A DNA stretch of 64,000 nt from Cenococcum geophilum 1.58. Its lineage: Eukaryota > Ascomycota > Dothideomycetes > Gloniales > Gloniaceae. Both the position numbers and the translations under genes were made by a program. Location of the stretch: NCBI GenBank assembly GCA_001692895.1, contig KV748181.1, positions 1,054,001 to 1,118,000 of the forward strand. Reading direction: 5' to 3'. Below the pieces are notes generated by a model. It was not told the DNA's origin. It did not search any database and saw only the letters and a list, made by a program, of their open reading frames with translations. Shown here piece by piece: positions 49,109 to 59,278 of this stretch (position 1 is its first letter; each line of letters opens with the position of its first letter).

Positions 49109-50544
49109 TCAACTTGACCTTCGGCGATCGGATCTTACCTCGTTATTGACGCGGCCTATCCATTCCGATCCACCCCCCCTCCAGCATACAACTGACCGGC
49201 CATTGCCCTGGCCAATCACTTCAAATCCATTGTGCAGGCAATCCTCATCAGATTCATCTGCCAGTTCTGGGAAATCACGCCAGATCTCAACGCCATCCCA
49301 CAAATCAGAGTCTCTTACCATATGTGCAACTCTGATGGCCTGGTCCAAATCCGCGACCTCGAACAGACATAGCTGTACCTCGACTTCATTAGCAATTTTG
49401 AGGAGACGAGGATAGAATGCGTCTCCTTGCTCTACGTCTGATATTCCGGACCCAACTGGCGGGACAAGCGCAGTTTTCGGTTCAAATGCACGGACAGAGC
49501 GCGTCGTCGTATGATTGAAAGCGTTAGGAGAGATATACGGAGGATTTGAGATAAGTATGTTCCAGAAGGGCCGTTTATTCGCAAAATTCATTCCTGCCTT
49601 GAAGGGAATTGGATCATAGAAAATCGTCGAAAGAGGATCCGTGAGGACATCAGCTAGTAAGAAATCGGTATTGTGCAACGCTGCAGTTTGCGATGCGAGT
49701 CTTTCATGTTCCCCTTGGTTCTGCGTTGATCTTCCACGCCTTTCCAAGTCTTGAAGCTGCGATTGTCGCTGCTTGAGAAGGCGTCGATGGTTGTACTTGG
49801 CTAGCCGAACTGCAGTCTGAGAGATGTCGACGCCCAGAAGGTAGAGTTGTAGTCTATCTCGGCGTGTCTTGTTGAATTGGTGCTGGAAGAGAAGTGGGAT
49901 GCATCCAGTTCCGGTACAAAGGTCTAGGACGCGTAATTCGGAGGGAATGGTTTTAGCGTGGCTTAATCGATCCGTAAGGTAGGTGATAGAGGCAGCTGTT
50001 TCTTGCCTATAGTGGTCATGAATACGTGAGCGATTGAACGAGGAGAACGTGTCGTGGTGAACGTATAATGGTCTTCACATAGAGGACGCGCTTCTTACCT
50101 CGGAATAAGAACACCAGACCTGCAGATGATTTCGAGATCCCCAAAGTATTCAGATCCTATCACATATTGAAGAGGTTTTCCAGTAGCCCTCTTCTGGACC
50201 AAGTGTCGCAGCAGCGCCCTCCAGCCGGGCACATGAGCTCTTGCCTTCGTGTTTTGTGTGAGTTTAATGGCGTGTTCGCGAAGCCATCGCAGCTCGTTTT
50301 GAGCAGAGGACAGGTCTCGACAAGAACGAAGGAGGAGGGTTAATAGAGGATCTATGGAACGAGCATGGCGCAAGAGATTGGTTGTAAGCCGGGGCATGTC
50401 ATGGTGCAATGTTGGCAGGATGTAGTTCGGCTTTGAGTCTAGAATCAGCACAGTCCACCGGCAGGACGATTTCATCCCCACATCTCCCAGACCCCTGTCT
50501 AGGAGATAGGTAGCGACCTCGGGAACCTTAAATGAAGGCGACAT
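49109..50544 (-). CDS. MTQ1: HemK/PrmC-type release-factor glutamine methyltransferase, mitochondrial
   Basis: Two exons, 50,544-50,099 and 50,006-49,109 (intron 92 bp, donor GTAAGA, acceptor CTATAG), give 447 residues. The family N5-methylates the Gln of the GGQ motif in class I release factors, using S-adenosylmethionine. Seen: the N-terminal helical domain ends with LQYVIGSEYFGDLEI and GVLIPR; the SAM-binding motif VLDLCTGTGCIPL lies near residue 180; the catalytic NPPY within ILISNPPYIS is near residue 304. After the splice the usual PRPETE reads PRQETA. An internal ATG at 50,397 (residue 50, MPRLTTNLLRHARS) starts a presequence-like stretch and is an alternative start. The length exceeds yeast Mtq1 (about 314), partly through the N-terminal extension and a linker at residues 215-262. 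Confidence 0.9.
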
Positions 50545-50671
50545 TCACAGGAGCTTCCTGCGATCACGTGATGGCGTTCTATACGTCCATCGAATGTGTT
50601 CCGTGCGGAACACCAAAATCAAAAGTACGCGCATAACCTATATAGATTTAATCAATACAATACCATCAACC

Positions 50672-50950
50672 ATGCCTTCCAATCATACTTCTAATAATAT
50701 ATACCTTGTTCAGCCGACTCAGTATAACGTTCCACCAAATCAGGCCACTAAAAACCATTTGGCAAATATCAACGGCTTTATGTTTCTAATCTCGACGATT
50801 TTGATTGCATTGATCTTATTGGTTGGTTCTTATCGATACCGAATAGGGTTAAGGGATAAGATTTGTTCGGAGCGACGACTCTACCTTATGGAGTCTCCTA
50901 CACGCCACCGTCCTCCCACATTACGGAGTGATGCTATCTTATACCCTTAA
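50672..50950 (+). CDS. small single-pass membrane protein, unknown
   Basis: 92 codons from an ATG in a very good context (catcaaccATGcc). The frame stays open 26 codons further upstream (ATG at 50,594). Residues about 37-56 are hydrophobic (FMFLISTILIALILLVG), followed by a basic RYRIGLRDK stretch, so the N-terminus would lie outside or in the lumen by the positive-inside rule. The N-part is rich in Asn, Pro and Gln. It is divergent from the MTQ1-type gene, with about 130 bp between starts and a cacgtg motif at 50,566. No family is recognised. It may be a real small gene or a chance frame. Confidence 0.45.
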   Translation: MPSNHTSNNIYLVQPTQYNVPPNQATKNHLANINGFMFLISTILIALILLVGSYRYRIGLRDKICSERRLYLMESPTRHRPPTLRSDAILYP

Positions 50951-51305
50951 TGCGAGAGACGTCTTTCGGATCATTCATGACACTAATACAGCAAGACTTA
51001 TACTGAAAATACTGCATCTCATGACAACACCAATGCTGGAGACGACGTAGTCTCTACCGTCATGAGCAGGCCATAAAAGGACTTCAGCAAGTACAGTCCA
51101 ACTTCAGACATCGTCTTCGAGCGGGCAGGTTCTTAGGTTCCAGCAACGTTCATCTATCGCACTTGTTTGAGTTGAGGCTGCAGGCTACCATGTCCCATGA
51201 GTTGTTCATGGGCGTCGGAGCATGTATTGATGAGTACAAGACGAGCGCACAGGTAGCGCTGACATTCGGGACCGAAAGTTATGGCCTGGTCTTTTTTATT
51301 ACAAT
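50951..51305. other. intergenic interval
   Basis: 3' flank of the small membrane-protein frame and of the exon-like frame at 51,306. No feature is recognised. Short overlapping frames on the minus strand are out of register with that exon. Confidence 0.35.
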
Positions 51306-51555
51306 CTAAGCCACTGGTTCTCCTTCGCCGTATCCGGGGCAAACAGATGCTAGCTTTGGAGTTGGAGTCATGTCCACACCCTCCCAACGCATCCGATAAC
51401 TGACAGAGTCCTGGAATCCTTCAGGAACATCTTTTCCAAAGGTCACTTTCTTTAACCGTCTCATCAAATGCCGTTGGTATTTTTCGAAAGAGAGTACCCA
51501 GTCGATATCTGCCTGTGCCCCTGGATGTGAAGGGACTAAATCATCAACGGCAGCT
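51306..51555 (-). pseudogene. orphan 3' exon or gene fragment
   Basis: On the minus strand a frame of about 82 codons without a start runs from a possible acceptor (accttaaaag / aaag near 51,555-51,560) to TAG at 51,306-51,308. Its composition looks coding: IDWVLSFEKYQRHLMRRLK, VTFGKDVPEGFQD, YRMRWEGVDMTPTPKLA. No upstream exon can be found: 51,560-51,830 on this strand has several stops. I therefore read it as the end of a broken gene, though a distant first exon is possible. No family is recognised. Confidence 0.4.
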
Positions 51556-51559
51556 TTCT

Positions 51560-52745
51560 TTTAAGGTAGATAAAGAGGTGTGAGCCTGTTTTCAGCTTTA
51601 CGAGCAGTGACCTTCTTGTTTAATGAGGGGCAGTGGTAAACTGTGTCTGGTATCATGCTGGTTTGTTCCAAGTAAGCACATTAGTCCCTGGAGAAGGGAG
51701 ATGGCTAATGGGTTGCAACTTCAAAAAGCTCACGAATCTCTTCTGAAAGACGCGAGGTTCTACTTCCGACTGCTATGGCGCTTTGATGTCCTGGGATGGG
51801 ATGAAGACATAATCTAAGTACAGTACACCGTCTTTTCAAGCTAGGTGATTAGTGCAGCCACCTAGGCTCAGAATTTTCGCAGGGCAGATTTTGGTTTTTA
51901 TGCTGTTTAGGGAAATGCTGACTGCATATTTGTGACGACGGATGTGTTAGTACGGTGTAGATAGACAACGAGGTAACTGGACTGCACTGTGACTTAGTTT
52001 TAGCCTTACAGGTACGACCATTAGACATGACTCGTTGGGAAGGCAGAACCCTGAACAAGTATATAGACGTGACAGGTATCATATTAAGATAAATGAAGAT
52101 GCTTCCCCCAGTTCATAGAAATAGCAGTGGCTAATAGTGTTATTCTATGCCACGTTGAGGTTATTCAGTAAGCGGCTCAGGCGGCGTATTTTATTACAGT
52201 AATAACGTAGGCTTGTCCTGCCGTCTGAGGGCCTAAATAAGTTACTCTACTTCTCTTTCTACCTATAATTTTAACAACTTACTTTTATACTATAGGGTTT
52301 TTATATAATCAATTAGATTTTTAAAAATACGTTATTTAGGGTAGAAGTAGGGCGTTAAAAAAGGTGAAGAAAGATACTAGTTATAAGTCGACCCTCCTAC
52401 GTTTTCGCACCAAAGGCAACCGAGACAATTAGTTAAGTACTATCGAGATTTACTGTCTTGGTTGCCGGCTGAGTCGCTCACTGAGATAATGTCGAGGTTC
52501 ACCAGAGTGACATGAAGTCCAAATAAGGCGACTATGGAAAGAGCGCAAACCCTTAATCATATTACTGCCTTCCCGAATCGCCGAAGTTAGGTGTTTATGC
52601 GTTTGTTGCGGTCCAAATTTATATTTTCATGGCAAGCTATCGCGATGGTGGAGTAAAGCAAAGCCGCGGAATCGTTCCGTGATGGTTACCTTTATTCTCC
52701 GGCTTTCGAGCCCCTTGTAACCATCAGCACATCTGTTCTCCTACT
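51560..52745. other. long intergenic interval with an AT-rich island
   Basis: A 65-codon plus-strand frame (51,623-51,817; words LQLQKAHESLLKDARFYF) has some coding character but no domain. 52,240-52,400 is an AT-rich, RIP-like island of the same texture as the first 29 kb. It is preceded by an imperfect inverted pair (aagcggctcaggcggc near 52,171 and gccgtctgagggcct near 52,221), probably a decayed transposon scrap. From 52,430 the DNA is a normal 5' flank for the next gene. Confidence 0.4.
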
Positions 52746-53904
52746 ATGTACGTAGGGCGGCAGAGTTTACGCGTGCTGAGCTCTAGCATCCATTCTACAA
52801 GGCACTGTCGGCATACCTCCTCAATACACCGCCCCCGTATCCGTGTTCCTACTCCCTTCCCGGTGATAGAGTCGTGTCCATTGCCAACATGCCCGTGTCG
52901 TCCGGCGCCAGCTGACCTGGACATTGATCGCGAACAGTCTTTGAATGGGACAATGGCAGCATACACTAAGCAGGTTCTGGTCTGTACGGGGAGAGAAGAC
53001 TGGAAGAGTAGGATCGAGGACGAAGGAGAACATGGAGAGTTTGTCAGGCAATTGAGGGCCCTGTTGAGTAGAGGCGGGAAATTTTGTGACGTCAGTTTGA
53101 TCCCTAAAATCCATCATGCTCTGCCTGTCTCATTCCCAATCCGTGTCTCTACGCACCAGAGTTTTCGTCGGAGATATGAAGAGACTGGGCAGGCCCAACC
53201 CCTTCCCCGAAACTCAAATCGCCAAATAATAACTTCCACCACAGCCGTACAACAATATCATGCTCACAAACTCATCCTTCCCGCCTGCAAATCCTTCTAC
53301 TTCTGTAACCTCCGCGTACCTCCTTCCAAGCTTCCGTTACATACCCTCCCTGCCAAATAGCAAAACGTCTATCGAGAATTTTGTCAAAGGCTTTCTTCAA
53401 CCTGCGCAGCTACATAATGCTCACAACGTGCTTCCGCAAGAGCTCAAGGAGGCCCTTACAAAGGACCCGTCCTTGCAAACGCAATTCTTAGGTGTGCGTG
53501 ATGTGGATGACATATTAGTCCTGATATGTGGACATGGTGGGCGAGATCACCGATGCGGAGTCATGGGACCACTTTTGAGGTCTGAATTTGAGGAGAAGCT
53601 TCAAATGAAGGGTATACATGTCACGACGTCATCATCTTCACAAGATGTGAATGAAAACAGTGTACATTCTGCCCAGGTTGGTTTGATAAGTCACATTGGA
53701 GGGCACAAGTACGCCGGGAATATAATCATATACATACCACCTTCTTTCAAGGGCAACCCGCTGGCAGGTCAGGGCATTTGGTATGGCAGAGTTAGCCCTG
53801 AGCATGTTGAAGGCATTATTCAGGAGACTATCCTTGGAGGCAAGGTCATTAGTAGTATGTTTAGGGGTGGGATTAAGCAAGATGGAGAGATAATCAGGCT
53901 GTGA
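52746..53904 (+). CDS. AIM32: sucrase/ferredoxin-like thioredoxin-fold [2Fe-2S] protein
   Basis: Exons 52,746-53,090 and 53,245-53,904 (intron 154 bp, unusual donor GTCAGT, acceptor CCACAG) give 334 residues. The splice restores DPYNNIMLTNSSFPP, conserved in this family. Residues 1-40 are rich in Arg, Ser and His with almost no acids, fitting mitochondrial import. CPLPTCPC lies near residue 44, and CGHGGRDHRCG (near 208) and HIGGHKYAGN (near 263) match the C-terminal Cys/His ligand region of thioredoxin-like ferredoxins. The domain closes with GIWYGRVSPEHVEGII. Yeast Aim32 is a mitochondrial 2Fe-2S protein linked to redox quality control; the role here is by homology. It is followed in the same direction by the CYC2-like gene after 336 bp. 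Confidence 0.88.
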
Positions 53905-54240
53905 ATCGGCCTTGACCGACTGTAAAACATCAGCGCAAGTTGTATGACTGTATAGGATTGGAGGGGTAGCACGTAGAAGGGTATTGGGATCTGTAAATAA
54001 GAAAACATCCACTCGATTAAAAGATGATTGATGCCAAAGCATTTGTGGGGTCCGTCTTGGCATGGTTGGCGGAAGCTTAGACCCTGCATCGCGGCTCCAT
54101 TACGATTGTGATTTCATGACAGGTGAGCTCTCCAGCGCCCAGCTCACCTCACGCCACCACGTGCCCCCAAATGTCGTTTCTCTAATTCTCCTTGCTGTCT
54201 CTCTTGAGGCGCTGAACTTCTCTTCCTCACTTCCTCTAAA

Positions 54241-55296
54241 ATGGTGTGGTCGCCTTCAATCCTTTTCCGACCGCACTCAGGAGTCCTCGTCGTGTTGGGC
54301 ACAAGCGCTCTTGGTGGCGCAGCCTACAGATTCGTCACGGCACCTGATGATTCGGAAACCTCATCGCTCAATCCGCATACCTTTGTGCCGTATACTCTGA
54401 TTTCGAAACAGCAAACTTCGCCCACCAGCTCCATCTTTACGCTCCGCAACCGAGAAGGATCCTCGAACCCTCAAGCGCTGAAGGACGTATGGAAACAATC
54501 GGTGTGGAGCGTGCAGTTGAAACAACCTCAATTGCAAATTGCAAGGGCATACACTCCTCTCCCTCCGCTAGTGGGAGGCTCAGAGGATGAGCATGGAGAA
54601 GCTCAAGAATTAAGGTTTCTCGTCCGGAGAGAGGAGGGCGGAGAGGTGTCGACATATATTCATAGGCTTCCTGAGCAGTCTACTGTCGAACTAAGAGGAC
54701 CCAATGTTGAATGTGAGCTACCACATGATGTGAAGAAGGTGCTGTTCCTAGCTGGGGGTACCGGTATCGCGCCGGCGATGCAGGTTGCGCACGCACTGAA
54801 TAATAGGCCTGGAGCCCGAATGCACATACTGTGGGCGAATAGACAGAGGGGAGATTGTGCTGGTGGACAGAGTGATTCCCTGCAAACTCCTCTGCCAGGC
54901 CGCAGCTGGGGCTGGGGAAGCGTACTTGGGTTGGGGAAATCAGGTCTATCACAAGACACGGCTAAACACGTGGAGAAGCAAGGCATCATTGTTAAGGAAT
55001 TAGAAGCATTGAAGCACCAATCGCAAACACACAAGAGGTTGAGCGTGGAATATTTCGTTGACGAGGAGAAGAGCTTCATCCAGCCTGCCAACATCGCCAG
55101 GCATCTGAAGGTATCTACACAGAAAGACGGCGCCCCACCAAAAGGATCGAGACTAATTCTGGTGTCGGGGCCTGATGGCTTTATTGAGCATTGGGCGGGT
55201 CGAAAGATATGGGTTGCTGGCCGGGAAGTGCAAGGTCCGCTGGGAGGGGTGCTGAGCCAGATGGATTTGAGGGGATGGCAAGTGTATAAATTATAA
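54241..55296 (+). CDS. CYC2: cytochrome b5 reductase-like FAD protein (CYC2-type)
   Basis: A single exon of 351 residues. Residues 12-32 form one hydrophobic helix (GVLVVLGTSALGGAAY) after a short Ser/Arg-containing start, as in an inner-membrane anchor with the body in the intermembrane space. The ferredoxin-reductase fold follows: FAD motif RAYTPLPP near residue 102, a phosphate-binding ELRGP segment near 151, and the pyridine-nucleotide motif FLAGGTGIAPAMQ near 170. It ends with a VSGPDGFIEHW segment. Between 205 and 240 is a Gly/Trp-rich insert. Yeast Cyc2 is a flavoprotein that supports haem attachment to cytochrome c. A general b5-reductase paralogue is the alternative. Confidence 0.82.
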   Translation: MVWSPSILFRPHSGVLVVLGTSALGGAAYRFVTAPDDSETSSLNPHTFVPYTLISKQQTSPTSSIFTLRNREGSSNPQALKDVWKQSVWSVQLKQPQLQIARAYTPLPPLVGGSEDEHGEAQELRFLVRREEGGEVSTYIHRLPEQSTVELRGPNVECELPHDVKKVLFLAGGTGIAPAMQVAHALNNRPGARMHILWANRQRGDCAGGQSDSLQTPLPGRSWGWGSVLGLGKSGLSQDTAKHVEKQGIIVKELEALKHQSQTHKRLSVEYFVDEEKSFIQPANIARHLKVSTQKDGAPPKGSRLILVSGPDGFIEHWAGRKIWVAGREVQGPLGGVLSQMDLRGWQVYKL

Positions 55297-55755
55297 TGTA
55301 TGTATATAAGTCCCGGTATATTATCTCACGGAGTTTCAAGGCTATTGTTAGTACTGGGTTGATGTGAAATTATATGCGAGAGTCAGGACGTCGCGGAGGT
55401 CGCTTATATTCGCGACTGGATCCAATTGGATATTTATATGAACCTAGATTTTCCGATTGGTTGATTCTTATCGATAACCTAAGGACCCAAATTGCTGTAG
55501 CGGGGAGCAATTGCCGGGTTTCTGCATGAAGCTTCCGAGTCTAACAGCCATTATGCCCGCCATGCCCACCATACCCACCATGCCCGCCATACCCGCTAGG
55601 CCCCGCCATGTCCACTCTCCCGACGCTCCTCCTCTATTATCGAGCTATCTCTTGCTCCACTTTTCCAATTGCTTCTTTGCACGTGGGATAATACTCTTGA
55701 ATATGTCTGCCAACACTCCAATGCATAGAGAGAACATCCTGCGCGCCTTGCCGCC
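55297..55755. promoter_or_regulatory. 5' flank of the MFS gene with an ATG-rich repeat and long uORF
   Basis: 55,551-55,612 holds about six copies of a 9-bp unit of the type cccgccatg / cccaccata, creating several upstream ATGs. An 82-codon frame opens at 55,511 and ends in a TGA at 55,757-55,759, overlapping the MFS start as ATGA. If transcribed it would reduce initiation at the MFS ATG. A start site downstream of the repeat would avoid it. Confidence 0.5.
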
Positions 55756-57756
55756 ATGACTTCGACGTCTCCCGCCATGGATAGGCAAGTATTGACAGCT
55801 AGAGACCCTGAGGCGGCAATGGGGACCAAAGAGACCATGAAGATCAAAGCGAATCCTGGAGCTCGCCCGGAATGCTTCAGGTCTACAGCACAAGAAAACC
55901 TGTTCGTTCTTACTGCAACAATGGCAGTGGCAATGTCCTCATTTATAGGCGGCTCCGTTACCGTTATCACTTCTTTCGTGGGAAGAGACCTGAATATGAC
56001 CAACGCAGAAATCACTTGGGTCAGTGCATCTCCTTTGTAAGTCATCCTGTCTTAATTGGCCGTGCTTGTCTGACACTTCATCCCTTTCAGCCTATCGTCC
56101 GGCGCTCTCCTCCTGTTCTTTGGTAGCGTCGCAGACCTGTTCGGCCGCAGATCCCTCTTTATTGGCAGTCTAGGCCTATTCGCCGTCTTCGCCCTTGCCG
56201 CAGGCTTCTCTCAGACAGGTCTCACGCTTGATATTATCGGTGGCCTTATGGGAATCACGTCCGCCTCCTCAGTTCCTTCGGCACAAGGTATACTCGGCGT
56301 GATATACAAGCAGCCATCGATGAGGAAGAATAGAGTCTTTGCCTGCTATAGCGCTGGGAACCCTCTAGGGTTTGTATTCGGGTCGATATTCTCGGGAGTT
56401 GCCGCACAGCTATTTGGCTGGAGAGCTTCATTCTGGTTATTGGCTATCATTTACCTAGTCTTTACGATTGTGGCAACATTCACGGTGCCGAATGATGAGT
56501 TGGTCAAGCAACCGCTTACTTGGGAAACTCTTAGAAGATTTGATGTTGTGGGAACTATATTAACCATTGCAGGCATTGGCATGTTTTCTGCGTCTTTAAG
56601 GTACATACATTTACATTGATTCACCTACATATGGTTGGGTATGTTCTGACGTTGAATAGCCTTGGCGGAGACGCTCCAAATAGTTGGAAAACACCATATG
56701 TTCTTGTCCTCCTTATTCTAGGTATTCTTGCTATTATTGCATTTGTAGTGTGGGAGAACAGATTTCAGTATGCTATGGTGCCTATGAACATATGGCGAGA
56801 TAGGGATTTTTCACTAGTAAGTATTCTAGGCACTTTTTCGAGGAGACGGCGCGGATTTGACTCTCAGTCTAGCTCCTTTCGATCATGCTTCTCGGCTTCC
56901 TTACCTTCCCAGTGATGACCTTCTGGATCTCGCTGTACATGCAGAGGGTGCTTCATTTCTCAGCTCTAATTACTGCTGTCCACCTACTTCCAATGGCTAT
57001 CATGGGAATTCTCGTTAATGTAAGCATTACTCTCAAATTCAATCCGATATAACGCTGCTCTTAGTCGTCGTCGATTCGAGGCCGCTTACACATCTTAGAT
57101 CATTGCCGCCATTATTCTTCATAAAGTCTCCAATAAACTCCTTATGGGCATTGGCGCGTGCTCCTACGTTATCTCGTTTCTACTCGTTGCTCTACAGCGG
57201 CATGGAGACTCTTACTGGGCATTTATCTTTCCTGCTTTAATTCTGTGCGTCGTTGGTGCTGATTTCGAATTCAACGTTACCAATGTAAGTTCCTCCGGAC
57301 ATCATTTGTCCAAGTATACTTTACTGTTTACCTCCCTTCGGTGGCGTTCTGCTTGGTATACTAAAACTAGCCCCATACGTATAGATGTATGTTCTCTCCG
57401 CGCTTCCGCCCCATCGTCAATCTATCGCCGGCTCGATCTTCCAAACTGTCTCCAAGCTTTGCGTAGCGGTGGGCTATGGAATCGCTACCGCCATTTTCAA
57501 CTCAGTTTCTGCGAATCCCTCAAAATCGGGCTATTATGCGAATGATCCAGTTGAGCCATATGCGGCGACATTTTGGTTCTCAATGTCCACTGCGGTGGTT
57601 GGGGTTGCACTTGTGCCACTATTAACTATTGGGACGCAGGGGCACGAACGAGAGGCTGATCATATGCAGGTTGAGGAAAATCCCGCTGAGGATGAGAAGA
57701 AGAATATGCATGATGAAAAGATTGGAGAGCGTGCGAGCGTGGGGATGGGGATGTAG
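55756..57756 (+). CDS. MFS drug:H+ antiporter, DHA2 family (ATR1-like)
   Basis: Six exons: 55,756-56,036, 56,091-56,600, 56,660-56,816, 56,873-57,019, 57,099-57,284 and 57,385-57,756. Introns are 54-100 bp, with donors GTAAGT, GTACAT, GTAAGT, GTAAGC and GTAAGT. The product is 550 residues. The N-tail of about 45 residues is followed by TM1 (LFVLTATMAVAMSSFIGG). MFS motif A (SVADLFGRRS) sits after TM2, and the CYSAGNPLGFVFGSI segment corresponds to the antiporter motif C. The pattern suggests 14 helices, then an acidic and Lys-rich C-tail (EENPAEDEKK). The sequence style is closest to yeast Atr1-type exporters (aminotriazole, boron), acting at the plasma membrane; the substrate cannot be read. 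The exon 4 acceptor (CAGTCTAG) offers two AGs, and I used the second to keep the frame. Confidence 0.88.
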
Positions 57757-58280
57757 AGAAATAATCGCATGGCCTGGGAAGTGTGCAGGACATAAACGAA
57801 GCTTCTATCAAGCCGGGAAAAGAGAGGTTCGATATTTAGTAAGAAGGCAAGAGGTAAATTATTGGTAATGACGTGATGGAGCGTAATGGGGCTTCTTTGC
57901 GTATATACCATAGATTTCGAAAGTTAATCCGGGACTCTGCATTTTGTGTGGCTAAGGATAGACTTAGATATACATACTCCAGGCATTCTGAGTTGAAAGA
58001 GCGAAATCGTGAACATGAGTTGGGCCTGTAGACAATCGTCCCACTCTTCTACGTTTTAGGCTTACGTTTCTATGCATTGAGTGGGGAAATACAGATCATA
58101 TGGCTTGTTTGTAAGGTTTTACACTTAGATCTTCAGTACTGCATTGCATTTCAGCTAAATTGAAAGTGTTTAGATCTGGGAGTTAAACTAATAGTAACCT
58201 ATCCGAAGTACATCATCAGAAATGCAGATATTAATTATTTTTAGATCACTTCAGGCCCTTTAACCCAGACCTATCCATCA
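57757..58280. other. convergent intergenic interval
   Basis: This is the 3' flank of both the MFS (+) and SDR (-) genes. It is mildly AT-rich with no repeats or coding frames, as expected for a terminator region. Confidence 0.45.
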
Positions 58281-59278
58281 TTACGTAGTCCTATATTCCC
58301 AGTCAGTTTTCAACTCATGATCCAAGAAAACAAATCCACTCACCATGACAAAATAAGGCAGGAGTGACAACGACCAAACCAGAGTAGACATTGCACCATG
58401 CCAAATCCTCCCATTAGCACCGCCCAGTAAATGCTTTACAACGCTTTCGGCATACACATCGACAGGGGTGCCATTCTTCGCGTTGTCGACACCAGTGGCG
58501 CCGGCTTCGATATGCTCCACGACGGGAAGGTAAAGAGAGTCCGATGGGAGAATAAAAGTGGGCACATTGTTGTACCAGTTTGTCTTGACCATGCCTGTCA
58601 TGACGGTAACGACCTTCACACCCATTGGAGCCAGTTCCATACGCAGTGTGTCGCCGAACATGGTTATGGCGGCTTTGGAGGAGTTGTAGATGACTAAGGA
58701 TGTGATCAGAACGGCACGGCATCCTCGTTCCTTTCGGGCTGAGGGATTACTAGGAATCTGAAAGGGTGAAGTTTGAAGAAAAAAACCTCCCCGAAAAAGA
58801 TCGGGAGGGGGAAACGAGAATCACGAAAGAACCTACTCTCATACGGATTGTATGCCACTCCTGAAATCGAACTGATATTCACGATCGCCCCCTTCGCCTC
58901 TATCAGCATGGGCGCAAACGCCTTGGTAGCCGCCAGCACGCCCCAAAAGTTCACATCAAACAGCTTCTTCGCCTCGTCCATGTCCAGGTCCAGAAACGGC
59001 ATGATATAACCCAGGCCGGAGTTATTGACCAGGAAATCCAGCTTGCCGCCGGCTCTCTCCTTCACCTCCGCGACGGCTGCCGCGATCGAGGCGTCCGACG
59101 TCACGTCCAGGCTCAGGAGTTCGACATTGGGCAAGTCGGCGAGCGCGGGGTCGATTTTGGATGTATTGCGCGCCGTTGCGAAGACCCGCAGACCCCGTTT
59201 TTGGAAGGCGAACGCCAGTGCGGATCCGATGCCGCCGGCGCTGGTGCCGGTTATGAGAACGGTTTTCGTGGCCATCAC
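58281..59278 (-). CDS. AYR1: short-chain dehydrogenase, 1-acyl-DHAP reductase-like
   Basis: Exons 59,278-58,837 and 58,693-58,281 (intron 143 bp, donor GTAGGT, acceptor CCTTAG) give 284 residues. Classical SDR signatures: cofactor motif TGTSAGGIG at residues 10-18, NNSG near 86, a Ser in VNISSISG near 136, and YNSSK at 150-154 formed across the splice. ARN after the second strand favours NADPH. The Gly-Gly-Ile-Gly start and a C-terminal hydrophobic segment (LSLLPYFVMVSGFVFL, about 255-270) resemble yeast Ayr1, which reduces 1-acyl-dihydroxyacetone phosphate at the ER and lipid droplets. Many fungal SDRs share this fold, so substrate is uncertain. A second Met at residue 2 could be the start. 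Confidence 0.85.
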
